DNA of 64,000 nucleotides from Bacteroidales bacterium F22 (GTDB taxonomy: Bacteria > Bacteroidota > Bacteroidia > Bacteroidales > Bacteroidaceae): NCBI GenBank assembly GCA_029541985.1, contig CP095414.1, positions 496,001-560,000 of the forward strand. The letters are read 5' to 3'. The notes below the pieces were generated by a model that did not search any database, was not told the DNA's origin, and saw only the letters and a program-made list of their open reading frames with translations. Every line of letters starts with the position of its first letter. Position 1 is the stretch's first letter. Below are positions 37,164-46,630 of the stretch, piece by piece. The translations under genes and the position numbers were made by a program.

Positions 37164-39242
37164 CTATAATACAGATTTGAAATGAACCGCTCCACCCCAC
37201 TTATTAATCAGACGCTTCAATTCCTTATGTGTAATAGCAATCACTGTCCCATGTCGAGGCGAAAAATTCATCGTTACTACATTATCTATAAGCGAAAAAT
37301 TTTGTAGATCCGTAGTTTCAGTAAATTGATAATGTCCCTTTCCATAGACATCGTACATCAAAATATATCGATCTTTACCAATCAGTTTGAAGACCCCTGC
37401 ACCCTCAACCGCATCAGTCGTCTGCTGCTTATAATCAGGATATTCAGTCCATTGACCAGAAGTCAAAGAAGAAGCAGTCGCTTCTTTTAGACCATTACCA
37501 TGTCCCTCAGTCTTATAAAACAAATGATAAATACCTTTTCGATAGATAATATCTCCATCAATACATGACTTTCCATTTTCAGGAAAAAACAATTGTCTAG
37601 GTTCCCCCTCGATATCAGTAAAATTATCGTTAGCATAAGCATAATAAATAACATCAGGACCATCGCCATACTTCATAGACCAATATATCATATACTTCTT
37701 AGCCTCTGAATCATAAATAGTCTCTGGAGCCCACACCCTTTGTAGATTATCCTGATGCGCAAACTTCTCTTGAATATTGACAACCGTATGTGTCCAATTA
37801 ACCAAGTCAGTTGATTTCATCAAGACCATCGCACGATTAGAATTCCATCCATTAGCACTAACCATATCAGTAGCAACCAAATAGAAAGTAGAATCATCCT
37901 CACACCTCAAAATATGCGGGTCACGCACTCCACCAGTAGAACTAATCGTATCAGAAGCAATGATAGGTTGATTCCCATTCAATGAGAAAAATGAATACCC
38001 ATCCAAGCTTGCTCCTAGATGGATAGCCTCTTGAGCTTTCTTATTGCCAGTAAAATAGACAAAGAGATAAGCTACAAAATCATCCTCAGCAACAGAAGTA
38101 GCAGGCTTATTTTTCAAGAAACGCGTATACTCACAAGCAGCCAGTAAGAAAGCCCCGACCCCAAAGTCAGATGTCGAGTTAGCATCAACAACCTGTCCTG
38201 AAACGGCTTTCTCTCCGATTGGCTGTACATACCCTATAGTCCCATCAGTTTGAAGGGCCGTCGACATCAAATAATGCCAAGCCCGTTTCACTACAGGGAT
38301 ATACTTTTCTGCGGGCAACACCCCATTATTTATCCCCCAAAGGAGTCCATAAGTAAATAAAGCAGTTCCACTTGTTTCGGGTCCAGGAGCTACTTGAGGA
38401 TCAAGCAAACAACGTGTCCAATATCCTTCTTTCTGTTGACAAGCAGCTACTGAAGCAGCTAGTTGACGATAACGACTCAGATAAAGTTCCCGGTGGGCAT
38501 CACTTTCTGGTAAATCACGAAGTACTTTGGCAAATGCAGCAAGAACCCAACCATCACCTCGAGCCCAGAAATCCTTCTTACCATTGATTGTCTTATGCTT
38601 AGGATATACATACTTCGCATCACGGTAATACAGACCAGCATTGTGGTCCCACATCACGCTATCAGTATATTGAAAATACGCATACATTTTATCAAGATAC
38701 AGTTCATTCTTTGTGATACGATACAATTTAGTCATCAGCGGCATTGCCATATACAATCCATCACTCCACCACCAATAATCCCGTTTAGAAGTACTCATTT
38801 GATACTCCATAACCTCTCGAGCACGAGCTATCTTCTGTGAATCAGGAGCGATACAGAATAGATCTACATACGTTTGAAAACAGACTTGATTATCTCCGAA
38901 CAAAACGAAATCGTCAGATTCTCCATAAGAATATTTCCAATCTTTGCGGTTGTCCGAATCAGCTCCTCTCCAGTGATTGTGCTTCGCCCAATCTTCACTA
39001 TATCTCAAGTATGTCGTATCTTGGGTTAATAAAAAAGCCTCCATATTTCCCGTATGGTATACACCATTGCTCCAGAAAAAGGAACTTTCACTCGTATGAT
39101 TAGCCTGCCAATGATTGTTAACACGCTTGATAATCTCAATCACATCATCAGCAGACTGTGTCTGCTCATGCGGGGTACAAGCTGTTAAACCAGCGCCAGC
39201 AACGAATAGGCACAACCAGTACATCATTCTTTTTCTTCTCAT
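37164..39242 (-). CDS. GH105 (unsaturated uronyl hydrolase) fused to a GH43-like domain, lipoprotein
   Basis: This 692-residue lipoprotein has lipobox LTAC (Cys22). Residues about 35-385 form an (alpha/alpha)6 barrel of GH88/GH105 type: WWWSDGLYMAMPLM, ARGDGWVLAAFAKVL, ETSGTALFTYGL. This family hydrolyses unsaturated uronic acid from lyase products. Residues about 395-690 form a five-bladed GH43-like propeller with all three expected acids: VRDPHIL, CIDGDIIY and VEGAGVF. The fusion would pair uronyl removal with an arabinofuranosidase, xylosidase or galactosidase activity, probably on the cell surface or periplasmic side. It lies between the DUF2264 gene (44 bp) and the regulator gene. Confidence 0.87.
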   Translation of the reverse strand: MRRKRMMYWLCLFVAGAGLTACTPHEQTQSADDVIEIIKRVNNHWQANHTSESSFFWSNGVYHTGNMEAFLLTQDTTYLRYSEDWAKHNHWRGADSDNRKDWKYSYGESDDFVLFGDNQVCFQTYVDLFCIAPDSQKIARAREVMEYQMSTSKRDYWWWSDGLYMAMPLMTKLYRITKNELYLDKMYAYFQYTDSVMWDHNAGLYYRDAKYVYPKHKTINGKKDFWARGDGWVLAAFAKVLRDLPESDAHRELYLSRYRQLAASVAACQQKEGYWTRCLLDPQVAPGPETSGTALFTYGLLWGINNGVLPAEKYIPVVKRAWHYLMSTALQTDGTIGYVQPIGEKAVSGQVVDANSTSDFGVGAFLLAACEYTRFLKNKPATSVAEDDFVAYLFVYFTGNKKAQEAIHLGASLDGYSFFSLNGNQPIIASDTISSTGGVRDPHILRCEDDSTFYLVATDMVSANGWNSNRAMVLMKSTDLVNWTHTVVNIQEKFAHQDNLQRVWAPETIYDSEAKKYMIYWSMKYGDGPDVIYYAYANDNFTDIEGEPRQLFFPENGKSCIDGDIIYRKGIYHLFYKTEGHGNGLKEATASSLTSGQWTEYPDYKQQTTDAVEGAGVFKLIGKDRYILMYDVYGKGHYQFTETTDLQNFSLIDNVVTMNFSPRHGTVIAITHKELKRLINKWGGAVHFKSVL

Positions 39243-39286
39243 CCTATTATTTTATATATAAGCCAGCTTCTACAAGCCGTCATCTA

Positions 39287-40558
39287 CTATTTTAGTTTTT
39301 GCATATGGTCTTGTGGGAAATTTTCTCCACCCCACGCTTTCTTGGACGTCCATGCCTCAGAAGGGTCAGTCCAGAATGGGTCATCAGCAGGCAAGCCGAG
39401 TGGTAAAAAAGCAAGAGAAGCCATATAAAGGCTACCATTATTTGTATAGCGATTAGCCACTTTTGGTTGTGCACCATTAAAGCCAAGTAGCAAGAATCCA
39501 TCGCTATTAAAATTCTGGTTTCCAGCAAACATACGAGTAATCACCGCCGTCATAGCAGCACGAACTTGTCCAGGTGACAACTTCTCAGGCAATTCATGTC
39601 GCAAAGCAGTCAAAGCAAGAGGTTGCAATACAGCAGTACGATATGGTATAGACCGACCAAATACAGGATAAGTACCCTCAGGAGAAATCAAACGTTCAAT
39701 AATTTCAGCAAACCGTTGCAAACGCTTCGCAGCAACGTCATAGTGACTACCAGGAATCTGCCATTGGTCATGCTTACCTGCATCAGTCATAACTTGGAGA
39801 CATTCGACATACATCGGATGAATCACGTAACTCCCATAATAATCGAAAGCAAAGTCAGGACCATCAGCATACCAGCCATCACCAACATACCAATTTTCTA
39901 CATCATGAAAAGCCGATACGATACGATAATAATCATACTGAGCACCAACCTTCTTCAGGAAACACTCTACAGTAGACATGAAAAGTACCCAATTAGTATA
40001 GGGGGGAGTCACCCGACGCAATTGTTGAAACTCTTCGATATAGCGTTTTTTGGTGAGGCTATCAAGCGGCTCCCACAACGTATCGTACGCTCTGAGAAAA
40101 CTTTCGGCAACATAAGCAGCATCCACAAGTGTCTGACCTTCTTCACGCCATAAAAGATAATCAGGACTGTCAGGATCAACAGCCTGTTTATAACTAGCAA
40201 GTGCCCACTCACGAAGTTGATGACGCATCTTAGATTCATCCGTTTGGTCATCAGGAAGAGCCAACCATGGAGCTAAGCCAGCCATCAATCGTCCAAAACA
40301 CTCCATATACGTCACCTTAGGATTTCGTCCATCCCAAATAGGACTAAGTTCGACATCCATGTTTTGTTGCAGTTCCCCTTTACTCATGTTACTCAGTACA
40401 GGAGCAGCCATACGGTAGAGCACATTGCTCCATAGTTCACGATCGGTTGCTCCCTCGTTCGTATTTATCCTATTCAGTGTGTTCGTATTACACCACGAAG
40501 TTATAGCAGGTATAATAAAAAATAATAGAGCAAACAGAATACGTTTGTAGTTCATCAT
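39287..40558 (-). CDS. DUF2264 family protein, secreted
   Basis: This 423-residue protein has a signal peptide (about 1-23, ending SWCN). A helical-barrel DUF2264 domain has FGRLMAGLAPWLALP (about 88-102), YLLWREEGQTLVDAAYVAES and YVGDGWYADGPDFAFDYYG (about 224-242), all typical. The family is common in loci that break down pectic and other uronic-acid glycans and is thought to include glycoside hydrolases or lyases, but the reaction is not settled. It is the first gene of the leftward DUF2264-GH105/GH43-regulator group. Confidence 0.85.
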   Translation of the reverse strand: MMNYKRILFALLFFIIPAITSWCNTNTLNRINTNEGATDRELWSNVLYRMAAPVLSNMSKGELQQNMDVELSPIWDGRNPKVTYMECFGRLMAGLAPWLALPDDQTDESKMRHQLREWALASYKQAVDPDSPDYLLWREEGQTLVDAAYVAESFLRAYDTLWEPLDSLTKKRYIEEFQQLRRVTPPYTNWVLFMSTVECFLKKVGAQYDYYRIVSAFHDVENWYVGDGWYADGPDFAFDYYGSYVIHPMYVECLQVMTDAGKHDQWQIPGSHYDVAAKRLQRFAEIIERLISPEGTYPVFGRSIPYRTAVLQPLALTALRHELPEKLSPGQVRAAMTAVITRMFAGNQNFNSDGFLLLGFNGAQPKVANRYTNNGSLYMASLAFLPLGLPADDPFWTDPSEAWTSKKAWGGENFPQDHMQKLK

Positions 40559-40937
40559 CTATACAGTGTTTTTAATTAAAAATTTATTGATGAGACAAAA
40601 ATAAGTCATAATCCCCTAAAACCTATCCACTAGTGATTCAAAGAGGTACAAAATACGTTATTGGACATGCATACAACGAAAAAACAGAACTTATGAATGA
40701 AAATGAATCAACCAATCACTATAACTCGTGCTTACGAAACACACCGCACAATCAGTAAAACAAGATTCCTAAGTTCAATCATCGTGAAATCATGTCAAGT
40801 CATCAGTTTTGATTGAAATAATGATACATTCTTTATTGTGATATGAGATTTTTCCATTTAAATTAGAAGTAAAATTTAGAGTTGACTTTGATTAGTCTAA
40901 TACACATTACGATAATAAAACCTTAAAAAACACTACG
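40559..40937. other. 379-bp region between divergent glycan-locus genes with a lyase remnant
   Basis: No intact gene is seen. The stretch 40762-40812 resembles the 3' end of the heparinase-like gene and is listed separately. The remainder is AT-rich and must hold the promoter of the leftward DUF2264 group; no clear two-box promoter was found. Confidence 0.5.
40762..40812 (+). pseudogene. Remnant of a heparinase-like gene 3' end
   Basis: In frame this reads KFNHREIMSSHQF then stop, against EFNHREIRSTYRFPAI at the end of the intact lyase. A 19-base stretch (40772-40790) is identical to 43349-43367. From the end of that 19-mer to the next SusC start codon is 148 bp in both places (to 40938 and 43515). 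An in-frame stop at 40756 and loss of similarity upstream show that only the tail survives. Confidence 0.65.
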
Positions 40938-41496
40938 ATGAACAATTTACTGAGTGGCATTATTCAGGGACGTATTTATATGGCATTATTTGGATGTTGT
41001 CTAAGTATTGTTCCATTAAACGCAGCACCTGGAAACATTCCAGAAACAAATTACGAAAATTTACAAACAAGAAAGAAGGTCCAAGGAATAATAAGAGACC
41101 AAAATGGTGAACCAATTATTGGTGCCAGAATAATGGAAAAATCGAGGAATAATGGAACCATTACTAACTTTGATGGTAAATTTACACTATCAGTTCTTGG
41201 AAACCAAATAGAAATATCCTACATCGGGTATGTCACACCTCAAAGACGCAACATCACTAGCAGCATATGGTTCAAAAGCTGCCAATGGTGTGATAATGAT
41301 CACCACTAAACAAGGACGTCTTGGTAAACCAGTCATAAATATAAGCACTTCAAGAGCCTATTCGACAGAGACGGTCAAGCCCAACTTCTCCACTTCCCAA
41401 CCCAAGATAACAGATTGGACCCTATTCCCGATACCTCAAAGTGTGATTGATTCGAATACAGGAGCAATTATAGAGCAAAATCCAGGATGGGATTAG
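40938..41496 (+). pseudogene. Collapsed SusC/SusD remnant
   Basis: The first part (40938 to about 41235) encodes a SusC start closely related to the intact copy: NLLSGIIQGRIYMALFGCC, then NGEPIIGARIMEK, NNGTITNFDGKFTLSV and ISYIGYVT. About 125 codons are then missing and the frame changes. From about 41233 the SusC plug end follows: HLKDATSLAAYGSKAANGV, then ITTKQG. After about 41390 the sequence becomes a SusD C-terminus: LFPIPQSVIDSN, then IEQNPGWD and stop. At least two deletions have thus joined SusC and SusD pieces. It should not make a working transporter. The intact lyase gene starts 46 bp later. Confidence 0.85.
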
Positions 41497-41541
41497 TGAT
41501 TCATAAAACACCAATTTATAGTATTGAAGACTCACCAAACT

Positions 41542-43398
41542 ATGCAAAAACGAAACTGGCTACTTATAACAATAATGAGCTTGATCTTCTTCCCTATGGC
41601 TGCTCAAGAGGTCGACTACCAGCAGCTAAGCAAGCACCCCCGTTTGCTTTTGAAGAAAGGACAAATAGAAACCATCCGACAAGGAATCAAACACTTCCCT
41701 ATCCTTGCTAAATATGACAATGAAATACAAGACATTAGTGACTCTATCTTAGATAAACCACCACTAATATATAAGAAACAAGGCAAGCGTCTACTTTTTG
41801 TCTCACGAGAAGCATTGAAACGAATTTTTTATTTAGCCTATACATATAGGATGACCAAAGACATTCGCTATGCCGATTGTGCTCGAGAAGTCATGCTCAC
41901 CGTATGTGCCTTTCCAGATTGGAACCCTAGCCATTTCCTTGATGTAGGGGAAATGGCGATGGCAGTGGGAATTGGTTACGATTGGTTATACGACTACCTC
42001 GACACCACGACTAAGACGACGATATGTCAAGCTATAGTAAAACAAGCTTTCATCCCAAGTGAAGATAGCCATGTCAATTGGTTTTATCAATCGGATACCA
42101 ACTGGAACTCGGTATGCAATAGCGGATTGACTTATGCAGCACTAGCTTGCCACGATGAGATTCCGACGTGGTCTAGAAAGATAATACGTCGTTGTCTTGA
42201 GACAAATCCTATCGCCCTTAACTGTTTCAAGCCTGATGGTGGTTATCCCGAAGGATATGACTATTGGGGATACGGTGTCGCCTTTGAAGTGATGCTTATA
42301 TCCGCCTTTCAAACGTCTTTTAATACAGATTTTGGACTAGCAGTAAATTCGAGTTTCTTACAATCAGCTCGATTCATAGAATTTATGACGACCCCTGCTG
42401 ACTATGCCTTTGCTTTCTCAGACTGCCGTTGGTCAAGCATTACATTCCCTATGATGTTCTGGATGGCTAGTCAGAGAGATGACCCATCATTACTTTGGAT
42501 TACATTACAACACCTAAACAATCCCCATGTGGAGTTATCCGAACCACGTCTGATGCCAACATTGCTAATTTATGCAGCACAGTTAGGACGATTAGAAGTC
42601 ACTAAGCCAAAAGAACACTATTGGAGCAATGAAGGAGAAACTCCCGTTTATATCTACCGAAGTGATTGGGAAAGTTCACAAGCGACCTATCTAGGAATCA
42701 AAGGTGGATCAGCATCTCACAGTCATGCACATATGGATGCTGGATCATTCATCTATGAGAAATACGGTATTCGCTGGTCTATCGATTTAGGAATGGAAGA
42801 ATATTATCCTCTTGAAAAACAAGGTATCAACTTATGGGATAGCCATCAAGAAAGTCAACGATGGGACGTATTCCGGCTAAGCAACCAAGCACATAGCACC
42901 CTTACTATAAATGGACACAAACATCTCGTCTCCGGATATGCAGCCATCACTCAGATCTATGAGACTCCTGAAAAACGAGGAGCAGCAATCGATTTGTCTT
43001 CGACTCTAGCCAGAGACTTAAAGACAGCACATCGAGAAATTTTTCTCGACAATCATGAGATACTCCATGTTATAGATTCTGTGACAACAACAAGCCATCC
43101 AGCAGTAATTAGTTGGATCATGCAAACCGCCGTAGAAGCAAAAATCACGGGGGAACAAAGCCTCTTACTTTGGAAAGGAAATCATCAAATGACACTGCAA
43201 GTATCGTCTCCCTATCCAGTAACAATGAGAAAAATATCTAACGACCCTGTGCATTGTTATGACACACCCAATCCCGGTACACAGCGAGTCGGCTTCGACG
43301 TAACTATACCTGCAGATAAACAAGTGACCATAGAAGTGACAATCAAAGAGTTCAATCATCGTGAAATAAGGTCTACATATCGTTTTCCTGCCATATAA
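41542..43398 (+). CDS. Heparinase II/III-like polysaccharide lyase, secreted
   Basis: 618 residues from ATG 41542 (the open frame begins at TTG 41524, but MQKRNWLLITIMSLIFFPM gives a clean signal peptide). An N-terminal (alpha/alpha) toroid (about 25-360) begins KHPRLLLKKGQI and includes NWNSVCNSGLTYAAL and KPDGGYPEGYDYWGYG. A C-terminal beta-sandwich (about 370-610) has GGSASHSHAHMDAGSFIYE with the typical His cluster and LTINGHKHLV. The family cleaves uronic-acid glycans by beta-elimination or releases oligosaccharide ends. It is the first intact gene of the rightward lyase-SusC-SusD set; its unsaturated products would suit the GH105 enzyme nearby. Confidence 0.86.
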   Translation: MQKRNWLLITIMSLIFFPMAAQEVDYQQLSKHPRLLLKKGQIETIRQGIKHFPILAKYDNEIQDISDSILDKPPLIYKKQGKRLLFVSREALKRIFYLAYTYRMTKDIRYADCAREVMLTVCAFPDWNPSHFLDVGEMAMAVGIGYDWLYDYLDTTTKTTICQAIVKQAFIPSEDSHVNWFYQSDTNWNSVCNSGLTYAALACHDEIPTWSRKIIRRCLETNPIALNCFKPDGGYPEGYDYWGYGVAFEVMLISAFQTSFNTDFGLAVNSSFLQSARFIEFMTTPADYAFAFSDCRWSSITFPMMFWMASQRDDPSLLWITLQHLNNPHVELSEPRLMPTLLIYAAQLGRLEVTKPKEHYWSNEGETPVYIYRSDWESSQATYLGIKGGSASHSHAHMDAGSFIYEKYGIRWSIDLGMEEYYPLEKQGINLWDSHQESQRWDVFRLSNQAHSTLTINGHKHLVSGYAAITQIYETPEKRGAAIDLSSTLARDLKTAHREIFLDNHEILHVIDSVTTTSHPAVISWIMQTAVEAKITGEQSLLLWKGNHQMTLQVSSPYPVTMRKISNDPVHCYDTPNPGTQRVGFDVTIPADKQVTIEVTIKEFNHREIRSTYRFPAI

Positions 43399-43514
43399 TC
43401 CATAAAATTAAAATGATAAATTAAATTTTATATTCATATTTAAAAACGAAAACTAACACATAAGCGCTTAACCAGTGCTTAATTTAATACTTGAATACAT
43501 AAAAATTTATCAAC

Positions 43515-46500
43515 ATGTACAATTTACTAAGGAATGTTCTAAAAGAACGTATTTTCATGGCAACTCTAGGATGTTGTCTTGCTATCATTCCGACCTATGC
43601 GACTAATCCGAGTCGGACAAAAAAAGGAATAAATCATGAAATTCAACAAGCGAAAACCAAAATTCATGGAGCAGTCAAAGATCTAAATGGTGAACCCATA
43701 ATCGGGGCTAAAGTCATAGAGCGTGGAACAAACAATGGAACTATAACAGACTTTGATGGACGGTTCTCACTATCTGTTACTGGAAAAAAGATAGAGGTAT
43801 CGTATATCGGATTTATCACCCATATAGTAAATGTATCAGGAGATGAACTCATCATAACCCTGAAAGAAGATAACAAACAACTCAATGAAGTCATCGTCGT
43901 AGGTTATAGCACACAAAAAAAAGCAAATCTGACAGGTTCGGTAGGTAGTGTCACCATGGATGACATGGCAGCACGTCCAATAACAAATTCTAGTAATGCC
44001 TTACAAGGTACTGTCACAGGTGTCTATGCCTTACAGAAATCAGGCAAGCCTGGTGATGACGGTTCTGATATCAATATTCGTGGTATCGGTACACTGAACA
44101 ATAGTGACCCGCTAGTCTTGATAGACGGATTTCCCGGTAGTATGTCAGATGTGAGTTCGAATGATATAGCATCAATCTCTGTACTAAAAGATGCTGCATC
44201 AGCTGCTATATATGGTAATCGTGCTGCGAACGGTGTCGTATTGATTACGACCAAAAAAGGTGTAAAAGGCAAGATGAAGATATCCTATGATGGCTATACC
44301 GGTATTCAGGAGGTCACCGCCCTCCCCGATGTACTCAACTCCTATGATTATTCGACACTATATAATGAAGCCTGTGTCAATAGTAATATGGCAGAAAAAT
44401 ACAGTGCAGATGAGATTGGACTATTCAAGAGTGGAACCAATCCCTTATATCCTAATATAAACTATTTCAACGTTTACTATGGCGAAGCAAATATTCATAG
44501 TCATCGTCTAAACTTCACTGGAGGTACAGATGACATGCACTATGCAATCATGCTTGGATACCTAGACCAAGATGGGGCACTTATAGGAACATCATATAAC
44601 AAGACAGACTTTCGTGTCAACGTAGATTCATATTATTTGAACAAGAAACTACGCTTAACGACTCGTCTATCAGGCAATATAGGTAAGAAACAAGAGCCAC
44701 ATTCAGTATGGGGCTGCGAACTAAATGCAACTGCAGCCTCAGTATATCCCCTATACAATGAAGATGGTCATTTCATGGCACTCAACGGTGAAGAGAGCAA
44801 CTATGCAAATGTCAAGACAGGAAGTACAAACAAGACAAACCGCTATGTCTTCAACGGACAGTTTGAAGCCGAATACGAAATATTAAAAGATTTCAGTTAT
44901 CAATTGACCTATGGATACAATGTGAAACATAGCAATACAAATTCATTTCAGTCAAATGTCACATTATATTTGCCTTCAGGAGGCACCACAACAAATGCAG
45001 CGAATCTATCTGAATCCAACTCATTGGACACACAATCGCTTTTGACTTCATTACTAAAATATAAGAAGAAAATAGGTAACCACCAATTCAATCTGTTGGC
45101 TGGATATTCTGAAGAAGAGTTTAAATGGAACTGGACCAGTGGCTATCGAAAGAATTTTGTTAACAATACCCAGCGTGTGCTTAACCTAGGTGATGCATCC
45201 ACTGCTACCAACGGTTCAGGAAAATATGCCCTCGGCTTACAATCTTACTTTGGTCGCATCAATTACATCTTTGACAACAAATATTTATTTGAAGCAAACG
45301 TTCGTCAAGACGGGTCTTCTCGATTTGCAAGTGGGAACCGTTGGGGAACCTTTCCATCATTCTCTGCAGGATGGCTTCTTTCAGAAGAACAATTTATGGA
45401 AGACTATCAATGGTTAGACTTACTCAAGATACGTGCATCTTGGGGTAAATTAGGCAATCAGAATATCAATTCATATTACGTAGCCAGTCAAACTTTCAGC
45501 AGCGGACAAAATTATCCATTCAATGGGACACTCTATTCAGGAATAGCATCTACAAACATGTCTAATACAGAAACTTCTTGGGAAACGACCAAACAGACAG
45601 ACATAGGTATCGATATAGCCTTGACTAACGGTATCTCAGTGACTGCTGATTATTTCATTAAGAAGACAGATGGCATTTTGATGCAGACTACTATCCCAGC
45701 GACTATGGGAGGATTAAGTGCACCATATGTCAATGCAGGAAAAGTAGAAAATAAAGGTTTCGAATTTAGTTTAAAATACAACAAACGATTCCACAACAGT
45801 CTAAGAATCGGTTCTACCTTAAATCTATCACATATCGACAACAAAGTCATCGACCTTAATGGCTCAAGTCCGATAATTAATGGAGCAACAGTATTAGCAG
45901 AGGATTATCCAATCAACTCATTTTATGGATACAAACAGGATGGCATCTATCAGATTTCAGATTTTACTTGGCAAAACAGCAGTGATGAGTCTATTGCTCA
46001 TAAAGATCGAAACTACACCTTAAAAGACGGTGTGGTAGACGTCGATAACTATACGGCACAGCCAGGTGACTTAAAATTTAAAGATCTCAACAATGACGGC
46101 AAAGTAGACATGACCAATGACCGTACCGTAATCGGAGACCAATTTCCAGACTTCCAATATTCATGGCAATTCAATGCAGATTGGCACAAATTTGATTTCA
46201 GTATGTTTTGGCAAGGGGTACAAGGTATCGATGGATACACTTACTACGAGATATCTACCTGCTTCAGTGGAGTAGCCAATTGCGGTACATGGTGGAAAAA
46301 TCGTTGGACTCCAGAACACCCTAGTAATTCTATGCCTGCAGTAACTCTCACCGATTCCAAGAAAAATATTCACTCCACATTTTATATGGAAGATGCCTCC
46401 TATTTACGTCTTAAGAATATCGAATTGGGTTATACATTTGATCAAGAACTATTTCCATTACTCAATGATTGTACAGTACGTATATATGGTAACATTCAAA

Positions 46501-46619
46501 ATGCACTGACCTTCACCGACTATAAAGGCTTCGACCCAGAACAAGAAACCTCATCAACACGAGCAGAATCCTTCCCACAAGTGCGTATATATACAGTGGG
46601 AGTAAATATTAATTTCTAA
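43515..46619 (+). CDS. SusC/RagA-type TonB-linked outer membrane transporter
   Basis: This 1,034-residue protein has an N-terminal signal (to about 30), a carboxypeptidase-regulatory-like domain (about 50-125: GAVKDLNGEPIIGAKVIE) and a TonB-box-like VIVVGYSTQKK (about 130-140). A plug follows, with NIRGIGTLNNSDPLVLIDG and VLKDAASAAIYGNRAANGV, then a 22-strand barrel ending TVGVNINF. SusC proteins import glycan oligosaccharides across the outer membrane with the SusD lid and TonB energy. SusD follows after 11 bp. The N-terminus is clearly paralogous to the remnant at 40938. Confidence 0.96.
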   Translation: MYNLLRNVLKERIFMATLGCCLAIIPTYATNPSRTKKGINHEIQQAKTKIHGAVKDLNGEPIIGAKVIERGTNNGTITDFDGRFSLSVTGKKIEVSYIGFITHIVNVSGDELIITLKEDNKQLNEVIVVGYSTQKKANLTGSVGSVTMDDMAARPITNSSNALQGTVTGVYALQKSGKPGDDGSDINIRGIGTLNNSDPLVLIDGFPGSMSDVSSNDIASISVLKDAASAAIYGNRAANGVVLITTKKGVKGKMKISYDGYTGIQEVTALPDVLNSYDYSTLYNEACVNSNMAEKYSADEIGLFKSGTNPLYPNINYFNVYYGEANIHSHRLNFTGGTDDMHYAIMLGYLDQDGALIGTSYNKTDFRVNVDSYYLNKKLRLTTRLSGNIGKKQEPHSVWGCELNATAASVYPLYNEDGHFMALNGEESNYANVKTGSTNKTNRYVFNGQFEAEYEILKDFSYQLTYGYNVKHSNTNSFQSNVTLYLPSGGTTTNAANLSESNSLDTQSLLTSLLKYKKKIGNHQFNLLAGYSEEEFKWNWTSGYRKNFVNNTQRVLNLGDASTATNGSGKYALGLQSYFGRINYIFDNKYLFEANVRQDGSSRFASGNRWGTFPSFSAGWLLSEEQFMEDYQWLDLLKIRASWGKLGNQNINSYYVASQTFSSGQNYPFNGTLYSGIASTNMSNTETSWETTKQTDIGIDIALTNGISVTADYFIKKTDGILMQTTIPATMGGLSAPYVNAGKVENKGFEFSLKYNKRFHNSLRIGSTLNLSHIDNKVIDLNGSSPIINGATVLAEDYPINSFYGYKQDGIYQISDFTWQNSSDESIAHKDRNYTLKDGVVDVDNYTAQPGDLKFKDLNNDGKVDMTNDRTVIGDQFPDFQYSWQFNADWHKFDFSMFWQGVQGIDGYTYYEISTCFSGVANCGTWWKNRWTPEHPSNSMPAVTLTDSKKNIHSTFYMEDASYLRLKNIELGYTFDQELFPLLNDCTVRIYGNIQNALTFTDYKGFDPEQETSSTRAESFPQVRIYTVGVNINF

Positions 46620-46630
46620 ATAAAAAAATC

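Noticed and set aside
39596-40153. 185-codon open frame on the plus strand
   Set aside because: Antisense to the DUF2264 gene, with no domain, promoter or conserved motif; the minus-strand gene explains the sequence.
40938-41309. Short intact gene for a 123-residue secreted protein
   Set aside because: The frame is only the start of SusC running into out-of-frame plug sequence; it is better described as part of the SusC/SusD remnant.
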